The notes beneath the pieces were generated by a model. It saw nothing but the letters and a program-made list of their open reading frames with translations, was not told the DNA's origin and searched no databases. Positions 1-12,160 of a stretch of DNA of 64,000 bases are shown here, in pieces. Both the position numbers and the translations under genes were made by a program. Source of the DNA: Endomychus coccineus (lineage: Eukaryota > Arthropoda > Insecta > Coleoptera > Endomychidae). Position 1 is the first letter of the stretch. Each line of letters begins with the position of its first letter. The stretch is from NCBI GenBank assembly GCA_958510875.1, contig OY294067.1, positions 57,362,039 through 57,426,038 of the forward strand. The letters run 5' to 3'.

Positions 1-50
1 TGCTGAATTAGCTTTTTATTGATTGTAAGCATCCTCCAACTCAATAAAAA
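1..50. repeat. Short repeat shared with 1615-1665
   Basis: The first ~50 bases (TTTTTATTGATTGTAAGCATC..) match 1615-1665 (..TTTATATTGATTGTCAGCATC..) over ~45 bp in direct orientation. In minus sense both look like the 3' tail of the same retrotransposon family, so they may be two element ends. Confidence 0.4.
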
Positions 51-640
51 AAAATTGTGCGTAGAGAAGGGAAATCTTGCATTGACCCCTGGGGGGGAGC
101 CTCACTGCACTACGGTCATTAGTGTCCCATGTCCGCCGACCAACCGCGTCTGACGTGCACTGACACGGCACATGCATGGGTGTCTCTTCTTTCACGTCGC
201 AACCCTTGCATCTGGACTGATCTACCAGACCCATCATGCGGACATTTTTGTTACATTGTACGTGTCCGGTCAGGAATGCAACAAGATTCTTTATTGCTTT
301 TCTGCTGAACGTCAGTAGATTTTTTACTCGTTGCTGCTGAACGTCACCCATTAGCCGCTTGGAGTGCGACATACTAAGCAGTTCCCCACAGGTTGGCTCT
401 GGTTCAATCAGGGATTGTCCGCCCCCACTTTAGCGAGTGCAACGGTAGTTTCAGTCCCATCTCTTATGATTTCCTCAGACTCCCATATGAGTGTAACTCT
501 ATTGGGGTTCTTTACTAGTGACGTTAGCTCTTTAACACAATCGAATACACCTGGGGAGGTGATTGTATACGACTCCAGTGCCTTAAGCACTTCTGTGTTG
601 CTCGCTATGATTTTTTTTATACTTTGACTACACGAGAGGG
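16..640 (-). mobile_element. R1/I-type non-LTR retrotransposon, RNase H and zinc-knuckle remnant
   Basis: Read on the minus strand, ~640-408 gives an RNase H-like stretch (KALESYT.., then NRVTLIW.. and ..ALAKVGAD). Positions 372-16 give the C-terminal tail LTGHVQCNKNVRMMGL followed by CKGC..EETPMHVPC, the Cys/His cluster that ends RNase H-bearing non-LTR polyproteins. The two parts are in different frames, so the copy is frameshifted and dead. No 5' reverse-transcriptase part is present. Confidence 0.75.
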
Positions 641-749
641 AAATCTTAATGTTCGAAGAACATCCTGTGAGCCAGCGGAGAGGAGATAGGCATCCGATAT
701 CTTATTGAAGGTTTAGAGGGTATATGCATATGGAAAACCTCATTAGGTA

Positions 750-1380
750 AAAATAGCTTCGTTGTTCGATAAAAAAATTAAGCCTGATAGGGAAGAAGTT
801 CGGCAGGTCTCAAGCTTGACAATGAAGGGTGGACTACCTTTGGGCTCGTCTAGTCCACCTATCCGGAATCACTTGAAGTGGAACAACAGACGAGATTTCT
901 GATGAACACCGACCATGGAAATATCTATAGAAAGGGAGGGATCTCCCACCTTTCTGGGATGTTCTAGAGAGGTCAATGAAGTCGTAAGTGTGACATTATC
1001 AATCAAACACTTCTGGATGGAATCCAAGATCTTCAGCATATGTTTGGGAGCCGAACTCCAAACATGTGAGAAATGCTCCAGGACAGGTCGAATATGTGCC
1101 TTGTAGATTTTGAGAGGAGCGACTGGGATGTGAACTAGTTCTTGGCTCGGAATAGGAAACCAAGTTTTCATGAGGCAGTTGTCGCAATGGACCTCACATC
1201 ATCGTCTCATGAGAGGATGCTGTTGGTAGTGATCCCGAGCATGGTTATGGAAGACTTCATAGGAATAGTTGTACCTGCCATCATCATATTAGGGATTGTG
1301 CATTCCTGGAGAAGACGCAAGCTTGCGTTTTGGTTGCATTAAAGTCTAATAGATTTCCAGATCCCCATTTCTGAATCTTT
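750..1380 (-). mobile_element. Jockey/CR1-like non-LTR retrotransposon, RT C-terminal fragment (family X)
   Basis: Minus-strand translation gives a thumb-region string (IYKAHIRPVLEHFSHVW, SAPKHMLKILDSIQK, then SLEHPRKVGDPSL). Just upstream is the TIPNMMMAGTTIPMKSS-type sequence. The same protein recurs at 27660-28330, 50645-51010, 61680-62170 and 62915-63020, which defines one family in this window. Frameshifts and stops separate the segments. Confidence 0.7.
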
Positions 1381-1669
1381 GCCAGATCTTCATCAACTAC
1401 GTCAACCTGTCTCTCGTCTCGCTCCTCCGGCTTCATCAGATGGTATAGGGGCTCTAGGTCACTTACAGCAGGTCGTTTATATGGAGCAGAAACAAAGTTC
1501 GTGCCGATACGGATCCCTGAGGAACAGTGATTTCTCTATTCTCATAGGCTCTTCCCCTCATAATTCGAGCACATGTTGTGATTGCTAGTATTTTTGCTTG
1601 GAACTATGTGGTTTATATTGCTCAATTGGATTTATATTGATTGTCAGCATCCTGCAATAAAATAAAAAT

Positions 1670-4380
1670 GTTACTTATTATGTCATCTTACCCTTGTTTC
1701 CTGGGGTAAAATGACGTACCTTGACATTAATTGAAAAAATACTATATTTTCGTCAAAATTGGCGACATCCATCTCATTTATTTTTGAATATCTTATGATT
1801 GTCTGGAAATACCATTGAATTACTAAAATATTGTATTAGATAAGTCAATTCAGACCCAAATTCTCTATATACTCGTATTGCATTCATTGTTCTTTTCTAT
1901 ATGAGCCGTAAAAAAATAGCCTTGTCTCTACCGAGATAACAATATTTTGCTATAGCAAAAGTAGTTCTTTTCGCAAACTAACAAGTTACGAAAATTGCTG
2001 TTGTAGGTGGTAGAAATAATTAAACTATCAATTAATTAATGTTTGTTGCCAATCCAATTATGTATTATCACGAATCATCGATACTCCAATATAATATAAT
2101 TTGTTTGTGCGTTGATTGATTTGTAACTACCGTTAGATGTCGGTCCATGAGTTGACTCGAAAAGTTTGTAATACACGTTGTTTACCGATAAAAGTGAAGG
2201 AAATGAAGTCCAATAAATCGCATGAACGGACTGAAAAGCGAGCGAATTGAGGTGAAATCGAATTCTGAGCCAAAGTTTAATTGAAGAAAAGCAATAACGG
2301 CATGAAGTGGAGCATGCTCTCGTAATGCAATATCCATTTTAAACGTAACCTTAATTTCATCTTGATGTATTTGCAGTATGCGGGTCTAATCAGTATGTGA
2401 GGTGGGATAGCACCATTCTAACGCTGAATTATTCGAATTGCAAGCCAAATGAAAGGGTGTTCACAGTGTAGTGACACAGCTAAATTGTATTTCCTGCTTT
2501 TTGTTGTATTCAAGCATGCGTGATAGAGTGTGGAAGTGTGAGTCGTTGAATGTTTCATTCGTGTTTTCCGAAACAACACAAATCTTTCCGGTTGAAAGTT
2601 AAAAGTAAAAAAAGGAGGGCGTTAGGAATCACATGGATATACGAGTATTGTATATATACAAAAAACAAGAATAATGATCAAAATTGAGAAATAAACTGAT
2701 GTTTCTTATTAGCTTTCGCCAGATACATAACAGTGGTATGGCTGCTTTGGATCGAAGACTTCCTTAACCACAATCGCCCGTGTGGGGGGGGGGGGGTAAA
2801 TAGCACATAATAAAAACACGGTTGATTGATTTCTAATAATAAAGGGTATAATTTTACTTTTAGCTTCAGTTGATTACTCCAATCTTTGAAAAAACCACTG
2901 TTTGATGGAACAATTTGTCAACAGTGATTAGAAATTAAATGTTACAAGTTTTGTATGTTTTGTAAATTTGACTTTTAATCTCCAAATTAAAAAAAAATAA
3001 TTTCCCCTAGAATCAAGAAACTATTTTTCAATTCAAAATTCAAATGGGGTTGAAAAATCGTTCTCTAAAAAATTAAATAGCAATACTGGATGTAGAACGT
3101 GAACAGAATTCAATGAATTGCCTTTCTTAACCTTCGGTTTCGCTAGTTAGCAGAAACATCAATTGTTCATTAAAGGGGTTAAAAAATGTTTTTGTTGGAA
3201 ATTAAATAGCAATTGATTACTAAATGTTGAATGCGAAAATAAAAAAAAATTACCCCAAGGTTCCGCCAGTTTGATTCGTTTGATTTGAATTTTGCCAATT
3301 ATTGTTTATGCATCTGAGATTGTGTACCGAATTGAATAGATAAACTAATGGTCTTGAATTATCAATTGGATGAAGATACACACAATACTTAATAATAATA
3401 CTGCTTAAAATTTTGTTCATGGTTTTGCTGTTGACTGCATTATTGTTACTTATAATACAGAATATTTTGTATCTGATTCCAAAATAATTGACAAAATTCA
3501 AACATACCACTACGAAAATCTTGTTCTGTTGTCAGTCGATATCAATTGTTTCCGTAGTTCATTATTTTAAGAAGACCAAACATTTGAACTTTTGGCCCAT
3601 TATTGTAATTGTTCCTTGCAACCAAGACCACAATATTTATGCGGCATAAATATCAACCAACAAACGTCAGTAGACTCTACGTAAAACAGAAAACGCAGAA
3701 AGAACAACATACACATTCACTCAGAATCTATACTGCAATGTACTCTATTAAGTCATAACACTATTATACATGATTATTTACAGGTAAAAACACGTTCCAA
3801 TCACACGAGGACATCTTAGGAATAGGTGCAACATATAATTTCCTCAGATATAACTTTGGTGAATTGTAATATTCATCACCTGTCACACCCAGTACCATCC
3901 CTCCGCGCCAGTAAGACTAAACGTTACTGTCGTAAGCTTCGTCTCAAGTATAATCCTCTTATTGATGACATCACACGGTAGAGCTATTTTTAGTTCTGGG
4001 ACCCCCTCGTAAGATTAGGAATAAAGCATTGATAGCGGCGCAGGCAAAAACCTTGGTGGCAGAAATAGAACAAAAAAAAAACAATAACAATAAGTAGTAC
4101 TGTCAAAAACCAACAGTTATATCATTTTGTCAACATAAAATAGATGTAATACAAAATGAATAAAATAAAAGGACTAACACAGAATAAAAATAATAAAATA
4201 CTAAAAAACGGTCTTGATAGAGAAAAAAATACAGAACCAACATTCCTAATAGCCTAAAGCGCATTAAATTAGAATATTTGAATCTTTCTTTTGCGCATTT
4301 CAATTTCCGTAAATTGGCTTATGATTTTATTGGAATCTATGTTCTCTAGTACCTCATTTTCCACGTTAAGAAGGACCAAT
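1670..4380. other. No gene recognised; homopolymers only
   Basis: AT-rich sequence with no coherent reading frame or family I recognise. It includes a 13-base G run at 2784-2796, strikingly different from the AT-rich surroundings. Confidence 0.5.
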
Positions 4381-4383
4381 GAT

Positions 4384-6050
4384 CAGTGGCGGCTCGTGAA
4401 CTTTTTAAGAGAGGAGGCTGGACATAAAACGTTCTTGTAAAAATATACTCTATTCAGCCAATAAATTTAACCTTTGCACAGCGACCGTACCAGCTACTTC
4501 AGTGCCAAAATTAATTGTTGCCAAGCAAGAACCAACGTGGAGGTGTAGTTTCTCTTGGCAAACAATTTTTTTGTTCGTTTTTTTTTCTTTGGATTTTTGA
4601 TATTTCTTATTTTTTTTTTTTTTAATTTTTCATATTTTGTTTTTTTTTTTATTATTTTTATAAACTTTTTTTATATATTAACGGAATTCTACGGTCTTTA
4701 GTTTGCGAAAAATGATGAATAATATTATCATAAAATGTATCATTTTGTTTTAAGTGTTTTACTGAATCTTTTTCAATAGATATCAAACTAACACTGTATA
4801 AACGATTTTGGCTCATTGTATTTCGCATGTAAGTTTTAATTCGTTTGAGAGTAGAAAATGATCTCTCCACCGATGCCGACGTGACAGGAATGGTGACTGT
4901 CAATCAAAGTAGTTTATAAAACTGAGGTAAAACTTGTTGCAAATCATTGTCTATCATATATTTTATCATATCGGCGTGAATGTCGTACTGGCCTAAAATA
5001 TCTTTATCCGAGTAGGTATATAACCCATAATTCATTGTGCAGTGCTATTTTATCAAAAAATTTATATTTTAGAACTATAAGTTATCTAAAAGTGTATTGG
5101 GAAACTCTTTTGAAAAAGATTCGAAAAATCTTCTATTCGTAAAGTCGAAAAATTTCAATTCATGTAAATCGGAGAATCGAATCTCAATTTGACCTTTAAT
5201 AGTATCTAAAATTTCATAAAAAAAGTTGTTTATAATGTAGTTTCTTGTCTACCAAATTATATGTTTTCCTCCTTTAACAATATTCTGTTTACCGGTTAAT
5301 TTAAACTTAATACTCGATGTAATATGTTCCTGCGATTTTTCATGTCTATCTATACCACGAGCTAATTTTTTCAAATCATCATAACCCGAGTGTCCCCAAC
5401 ATGAAGTTGTATCAGATGTAAATAGCAAGCAATATAATTTATTGTGTATTTCGATTTTGAAACATACCTGTCATCGTCACCACTAGTCCTTTCAAATCCG
5501 GTAAAGGCCGTTTATTTTTAACAAAACACTTTTCTATCATATGTTAATCCACTAAATGGATTTTCTAACAACCCAGCAACTAAGTCACTCATCATTTTAA
5601 CGTTCACCGATTAGATAAATTATAACTTAACTACTTAACCTTACTTCGCCTAGCGGTATAAATTACAAAACCAAGAACTAACGGAACACGACACGTGTGG
5701 CATTCTTCTAGCGGAAGGGCGGTAGCAAGTAATCGTATTTCATTCGACCGACGATTCCATACGAGAAGCTAGCTTCCATAGGATGTTGCCATATTCGCTC
5801 TTTTACCCTATCTAGCAATTGAACTGCTTGGAAAACGGCAACTGTGTTGACCACACGTATTTAGCGTTTGAGATATATAGAGAGTCTAGCCTCAGGGCAC
5901 TGTTGACAGATTAAAAATAACTACTGAGAACGGGGAATTATTTGTAAAATTTAAAGAATTATCAGAGAAACAGGAAATAAAATGGAGAATGATCATTAAG
6001 ATAAATTGGTGAGGAGGCTGAGCCTCCTTAGCCTCCTTCGTTATCTTGGT
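4384..6050 (-). mobile_element. hAT transposon relic (ZMYM/TTF-type), internally deleted
   Basis: The left end begins CAGTGGCGGCTCGTGA, a hAT-type terminus. Minus-strand 4903-4658 encodes the hAT dimerisation region (IPVTSASVERSFSTLKRIKT..). Positions ~5440-5280 give the N-terminal TTF-like zinc-finger segment (SCWGHSGYDDLKKLARGIDR). Between them the DDE core is mostly gone and several stops interrupt the frame. GAGGAGGCT motifs occur at both ends, including a perfect GGAGGCTGAGCCTCC palindrome near 6012. No matching CACGAGCCGCCACTG terminus was found, so the right end is truncated. Confidence 0.75.
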
Positions 6051-7010
6051 TCAAAGAATTTCTAAGACAATGATCGTTCACCTGACGCGTTACTTATTGG
6101 TATTGACAAATTTATCCGGAGTAATATTTCTCATTAGCAAATGTTGAGACAGTGTTGATTGCGATCAAAAACTAATTTTTTCAGGATTTTAAACAATGTT
6201 TTCAGACTTACATATTTCCTTAAATTGCATTCACTTATTTTCTACAGTGTCAAACGAACGATTAGCATCACTTGCCATGATGTCAATTCCATAAGAACAA
6301 GTCAAGAAGCTGCACTGCGAATTTTGAGGAGATGTTTCGATCAGGTTAAAAGAAGGCTCCAGTTTTTATTTATGTCCAATTAAATAAGGATTGTTCCTCT
6401 TATTTCTTGGGCTAAGTAAGTTTTCCATTTTAAAGATTGAACAGGTCTGTATTTGTTGGAAATCTATTATATTACAAATGGGCACTACACTGAATAATAT
6501 GCTGTAGAAAAATTCGCAAATAAACTTTTTCTAGCCATCCAATTTGCCACGAAACAACAGCATATGTATGGTTCACAGACAATTTGCGTCAATTCCAATG
6601 GCAGCTCAAAATTTTCTACATTTTCTACTACATATTATAAAATAGATAGCAATTAACAATTGTTTCGATGATGTATTGAAAAATAATGAATAGATTATTG
6701 CTATAGAATAAATATTTCCTTAAAATCTTAAAAACAAGAGAAGAAGAGTATTTCATCAAACTAGTCAGTCACAATCAAACAAATAAAAATCAATTCAATT
6801 AAGAATCCAATACATATATTAATTATTAATCAAGCACAAAGTATATCATGAAATGTTTACACAATTAAATATAAATATTAGAACACGAATTAAAAAACAT
6901 CCAATTTCGAATGCATGAATATTAGTACACGAATTATGAAACATTCAATTTACAATGTAAACTGGAAATTAAGTAGGTACTGAGGTACTCCTTAACGGAA
7001 TAGAATGCGT
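6051..7010. other. No gene recognised
   Basis: AT-rich sequence. A short ~43-bp direct duplication occurs around 6875-6955 (..ACACGAATTA..AACAT.CAATTT..). The 74-codon frame at 6159-6383 has no recognisable motif and I do not call it a gene. Confidence 0.4.
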
Positions 7011-7017
7011 GCCTCAG

Positions 7018-7251
7018 TTAATACGTGTATAGTAAATTTTCAAATATTTTCAATGGATGATTGCCATATTTATTCACAAAATAATTATAGCAGATTATAC
7101 CTTGATAAATATGACAATTCTGTCCATCCGTTAAACATGAGAATACGTGAATATTATCATTTATACGGGTTCCATATCTGTGGAAAGTATTATTTCTAAT
7201 CTGAGTGTGTTCCTGGTTTTTAACATTCAGTACCAGTTGATAGATGTACAT
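7018..7251 (-). mobile_element. CR1-like non-LTR retrotransposon, C-terminal end
   Basis: Minus-strand frame encoding NVKNQEHTQIRNNTFHRYG.. to ..NHPLKIFENLLYTY then stop. This is the usual C-terminal tail of CR1/Jockey-type reverse transcriptases (H.Y.TR..., PLK.FK..L). It is the continuation of the RT fragment at 9484-10330. The two were separated by insertion of the transposon 7253-9481. Confidence 0.6.
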
Positions 7252-7252
7252 A

Positions 7253-9481
7253 CAGGATGTTCCATCTCAGACGAGCCATTCCGTATATTTCTTATCCCAT
7301 AGTGAGTGGAAAAATCTCCCGAAACACGTCGAATGATTTTGTTTGGGGGACATCTTTTGACGTATATTTGAGGCTAGAACGAGCAAACCCCTAATAGGGG
7401 GCGCTTCAACCCCTCAAAATTGGATAGGGGAGAGAAGTTGAGTGACACGTCATTTGAAAGGTCTTGGAAGCCTCTTTACAACGGTGTATGAAAAACGTAA
7501 ATTTCATGAACCGTTTTCGCCAAAAATTAATTTTGTTGCTCGAATGCGCCACCTTGAATATTTTGGTTATTTGTACAATGTACAAGTTCATTTTTATTAA
7601 GCCTTTTTTACAAACTTAAACAATCTTCAAAAAATCACTTTCGTAAAAAAATTGAATTGTGTTGTCATGCTTACAATGAAAAAAATTAAATCTGCGTGTT
7701 TAAATCAAATGTTCAAATTGTCCTCCATTGACTTCCATACAATAATACAATCTTGACTGAAAACCGTCTCTAACATGGTTCAGCATAATTGGAGTTATTT
7801 GAAATTTTATTTTTTATGTTGATTTAATAAAAATAGATAATGAGATAAAATTAATTTCTTTGTTATTTGACGATACTCATTTACAATTCGTTGGCGTAGT
7901 TCGTTCAAATTTTCAGGCTGAGTCACAAAAATCTTGGACTTAAGATGTCCCCTCAAGAAGAAGTCCAGAGGGTTCAGGTCAGGAGATCGGGCAGGCCACT
8001 CCATAGGACCTCTTCTCCCAATCCAACAACCGGGGTATTGCAAATTGAGGTATTGGCGGACTGGTTCGGCGTAGTGAGGAGGAGCTCCGTCTTGTTGGAA
8101 ATGCAATTGTTGTTCAAGTAGTAGAGGATCGTTTTCTTATTGTTCAGTTATTAACTGATCAATCACATTTTCCAACATTTCAAGATAAATTTCGCCATTT
8201 AAATTACCAGGAATAAACAGAGGTAGGTGGTCTCCCAAAATTCCTACCCAAACGTTTAGCTTTTCCCGATGTTGAGTGTGAGCTTCTCGAAATACATGAG
8301 GATTTGTATAGCTTCAAATTCTACAGTTATGCCGGTTAACCTCTCCATTAAGTGAATAAGTGCATTCGTCAGAAAAGCAAACGTTGTACAAGAAATTTGG
8401 GTTATTGTTGATACGCTCGACCATAATTTCGCAAAACTCTCGCCTTCGATCCCAATCATCATCATTTATTTCCTGAATTAATTTAATTTTGTACTGATGG
8501 AACTTGTGTTTATGTAAAATTCTAAAAACGTTAGATTGGCTAATACCGGAAGCTGCAGAAAGTTGTCAAACAGATTGCGTGTTTGGCACAAGTTGAACAT
8601 GTCCCAATACCGCCACAGCTGCTCCTTCATCATTAACAATTCCAATGGGAGCCCTTTTTTTATCCATTACTGAACCCGTCTCCACAAATTTTGAAATCAA
8701 TTCCATTACGTACTTATGGCGAACGCTACGTTCAGGATGAGTTTCGTTAAATATCCTTGCAGCCGCTCGGGCATAATTTTGATTTTGGTAATAAAGGCTA
8801 ACCAGCTCAAACGTTCTTGCAATGTGTACACCATATTTTTTTTAATTTTAAACAAATCAGCAGAGTAGTAACTCAACAGATTGATTAGAATCATGAAATG
8901 ATCGAAGAAACGTTAAAACCAGATAAACACCCTCTAAGAACCAAAAATGAAGGCAACATAAGGAAATGTTTTGCTGTTTTTTTATTTATTAGTTTGAGAG
9001 AATGTATTATTGTATGGAAGTCAATGGAGGACAATTTGAACATTTGATTCAAACACGCAGATTCAATTTTTTTCATTGTAAGCACGACAACACAATTCAA
9101 TTTTTTTACGAATGTGATTTTTTGAAGATTGCTTAAGTATGTAAAAAAGGCTTAATAAAAATGAGCTCGTACATTGTACAAATAACCAAAATATTCAACA
9201 AAATTAATTTTTGGCGAAACCGATTCATCAAATTCACGTTTTTCAAACACCGTTGTAAAGAGGCTCCCAAGACCTTTCAAATGACGTATCACTCAACTTC
9301 TCTCCCCCATTCAATTCTGAGGGGTTGAAGCGCCCCCTATTAGGGGGTTGCTCGTTCAAGCCTCAAATAGACGTCAAAAGATGTGCCCCAAATAAAATCA
9401 TTCGAGGTGTTTCGGGAGATTTTTCCACTCACTATGGGTTAAGAAATATACGGGGTGGCTCGTCTGAGATGGAACATCCTG
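7253..9481 (-). mobile_element. IS630/Tc1-mariner superfamily transposon A, complete ends
   Basis: A 2229-bp element flanked by TA at 7251-7252 and 9482-9483. It begins CAGGATGTTCCATCTCAGAC and ends with the reverse complement of that. Terminal inverted repeats are ~490 bp (7253-~7745 and ~8995-9481), far longer than in classical mariner. The right arm carries an inverted copy of the transposase 3' end (..GGACAATTTGAACATTTGA..). It sits inside a CR1-like retrotransposon. Confidence 0.9.
7700..8840 (-). pseudogene. Transposase pseudogene of element A
   Basis: Minus-strand gene starting about 8840 (MVYTLQERL) and ending at a TAA at 7700-7702 after ..GGQFEHLI. An N-terminal helix-turn-helix (YYQNQNYARAAARIFNETHP) of the DUF4817 type is followed by the DDE core. 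D1 is in CFSDE (~8360), D2 in FQQDGAPPHYA (~8095) and D3 in ARSPDLNPLDFFL (~7985). A frameshift near 8812, in-frame stops near 8570, 8315 and 8140, and a shift near 7825 inactivate it. Family-typical genes are ~350 codons, which fits the span. Confidence 0.85.
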
Positions 9482-9483
9482 TA

Positions 9484-10330
9484 TATGGAAGAGTGAAAAA
9501 TTGGAGTTTTATAAAAAGTGGTTTGCAATGTCAATTCGATTTAGCCTTCAACATACATCGGACAATATTCTTCTGAGCAATGAATACCCTGCTCATGTGG
9601 GAAGAATTACCCCAGAATAGAAGACCGTCGTAATTCGAAATGGGATGAATGAGACCGTAGTAAAACAACTTTCGAAAAGATCGTGTTTCTTAGCATTACT
9701 ATTATATAACATTCGCTACTCAGTTTGCTTACGATGTTGTTACATTGTGCTTCCCATGTCAATTTATGGTCTATAATCATTCCAAGAAATTTAATTTCAT
9801 ATATCTCCTCGTTTGTTGTATGATTTATTCTGATAAGTAGACTAAAATCTGTTTGAATAGCATGAAAAAGATTTTCTTTACATTAATATAATAATTATAT
9901 TGTTAATCCATTGCACCGATACCAGAGATGGGAACTATTAGCACAGCTAATTGCTTTCGCTATGGAGCTGTTCAATTTTTCTTCGGCAGTAATTTGGTTT
10001 GTATCGTCGGCATATAGTTCTGTATTCATCACCACATGACTCTGAATCAGACATAAAAACTTAAAACAATATTGAACCTAATGTTGGCTCTTGTGGCACA
10101 CCTATATTTATCTGCGATGGATAAGATTTATAAGAGTCATATACTACAATTTGTTGCCTATCTATTAAGTAGGATTCATTCCAGGCATTGGGGACACATC
10201 TTATTCAAAGCTCGGGTTAGATCAAAATATAAAGCAAGTGGAATTTTTTTATTGTTCATGTACTCATACAAAGTTGAACATATTATTTTCATTGCTCCTA
10301 CACATTGTCAACTCCTATGTTGAACCAATA
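9484..10330 (-). mobile_element. CR1-like non-LTR retrotransposon, RT domain fragment
   Basis: On the minus strand this reads an RT palm: ..KKIPLALYFDLTRALNK.. (finger/palm motif A), then ELYADDTNQITAEEKLNSS (catalytic YADD), then the thumb ..RVFIAQKNIVRCMLK.. and KPLFIKLQFFTLP, where it is cut by the transposon at 9483. Stops and shifts are frequent. It is the 5' half of the copy that continues at 7251-7018. Confidence 0.7.
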
Positions 10331-10930
10331 TTTGGTTATTGCTTTATTTTATAAGTATACGATATAATATTTTTACCTCAATTTCAATTCTTAATATTTA
10401 TTTCACATCTTTTGCGGTCTCGAGCAATTCTCTTGTCATCAGAATATAATTCTATTTGGAGTAAAATTATTTAGGAGGCAGAATGAATTCCACAGATATA
10501 TAATCACGGAAATCAAGATAACCTCGCAAAGGGAGTTTGGAAATCCCAACGGGCTTCGTCAATTTCTAAAGTCTATTTGATACAATTAGCTTAGCTTATA
10601 TCTCAAATTAACGTAGTGAATGAAGCGAAGCAGATATAATTCAGTTTGAACTTGTAATACAGGTCTAATAATTATAGCAATACACCAGTGGTCTGTATTT
10701 ACAATGAAGACACATAATAATCTGAATCGTTAATTTTACTGCAAACGATAGACTTATATTTTACTCCTACAAAGCAGGAGGTTATTGATCAGACTCGTTG
10801 CTCTAGATCAATGGAGACTCAAGTTTTGAAATATAAAGTAACTCCTGGTTTCCCTATCAGACCATAGACACATTCTATTTGATGTTGAATTCATCACGAA
10901 TGAGACTCAAAGTTACACAAACCCAAGGAC
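10331..10930. other. No gene recognised
   Basis: AT-rich, no motif or repeat family identified by eye. Confidence 0.4.
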
Positions 10931-10939
10931 TATACCAAT

Positions 10940-12160
10940 TGGGACTTTTTATGCTTCCGACTTATCACGGAGAAGGAAGGGCGGTGAAGCTGCAGTATCG
11001 GGTCTTAGCTCCGCCATCATCTCTGAGTATGGAGCCTGCTGCGACCTAAGGCAGAGGAGCACTGGTGATACAACGCCATGGTGGACCACCGACGTGGAGG
11101 AACAGCGGAAAAAGGAGGAAACCTCCCTAATAAAGCTGAGGGAACCCAGAGGAAGTTCCTGATTGAGAAAGATATAAAGCAGTGCAAAGAGACTATACAA
11201 AATTGGGAAAGTAGAATCGAGATCCTTGGCGGACCTTCTGCGGGGAAACCAACAAGGTGCCCTATGCATCAAGGTTCTGCAAAGTTCTTTCAAGAGATTA
11301 CAGAGCCAGAGTTGGATCAGTGATTCTTCTGAGTGGCGAGTATACTACGTCTCCCAAAGAGAAGCTAAGACACTTAGTGTGGTTTCGTTTCCTGTCTCTG
11401 GAAATAGAGATCTGATAATCTAGGGAGTATCTGGACAGGGTGACCATCATAATGGTGACTTTTGTTTGTCCTTCGACATTGTCAAGATGGAATCTTCCCG
11501 AATCTCCTTCAAGAGGCCTGGCAAACCATCATCAAGCTGTTGGTGAATATCTTCCGATTTTGCATTTCCACTGGTTCTATTCCAAGGCTATAGCGGGCAG
11601 TGAAAGTTGTATTCATTGCCTAGGCTAGGTAAGGAATTCCGTCCTTTCGGTGTATGACTTTATTCCCATTAAAGGCAATGTAGAGATTAACGTAAGACAC
11701 GTAAGGGATTGTCCACTGAGGACCGTCGTCAATACGCCTTTACATTATCTGAAATGGCCCTGCATCATATTATGGCTCGAGAGGAACACGCTCTGAGGGT
11801 ATTTATAGACTTCGAACGGGCGTTTGATACAAGGTCACCTGGTTTGCACTGAGGGGCTCCCGGGTCAATCCTGACAAGACGGAAATTATACTGTTTAGCA
11901 GGAAACGCAAGCAAGGCACACTGTAGGAGGTTTCCTTTAGGGTCCTGAAAATTGAGGAATCAGTGGAGTGTTTAAGATTAATCCGAAACTCTAAACTGAC
12001 CTAGCGCAAACACCTCGGAAATCGAGTGAGGAAGATTTACTCAAGTCCTTTCAGACGGACAGGAGAGCTTTTACCAGCTCTTGGGAATTGCAGCCACATA
12101 TGCTTCATTAGATCTACATGGTCATGATCAGGCCCATGTTCACCAATGTTTCAAATGTTA
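10940..12160 (+). mobile_element. R1/I-type non-LTR retrotransposon, endonuclease-RT junction to thumb, deleted
   Basis: Plus strand. Positions 11080-11320 give TPWWTTDVEEQRKKEE.., the linker that follows the endonuclease. Positions ~11800-11830 give FIDFERAFDT (RT motif A). Positions ~11855-12040 give VNPDKTEIILFSRKRKQGTL and the NSKLT.RKHL strand. Positions ~12080-12140 give the ..PHMLH.IYMVMIRPMFT thumb. Motifs follow the canonical order but are compressed by deletions and broken by stops, so this is a dead copy. The minus-strand open frame here is only the antisense shadow. Confidence 0.7.

Noticed and set aside
10949..11293. 114-codon open frame on the minus strand
   Set aside because: It is antisense to the endonuclease-RT linker of the plus-strand retrotransposon fragment; no domain in its own frame.
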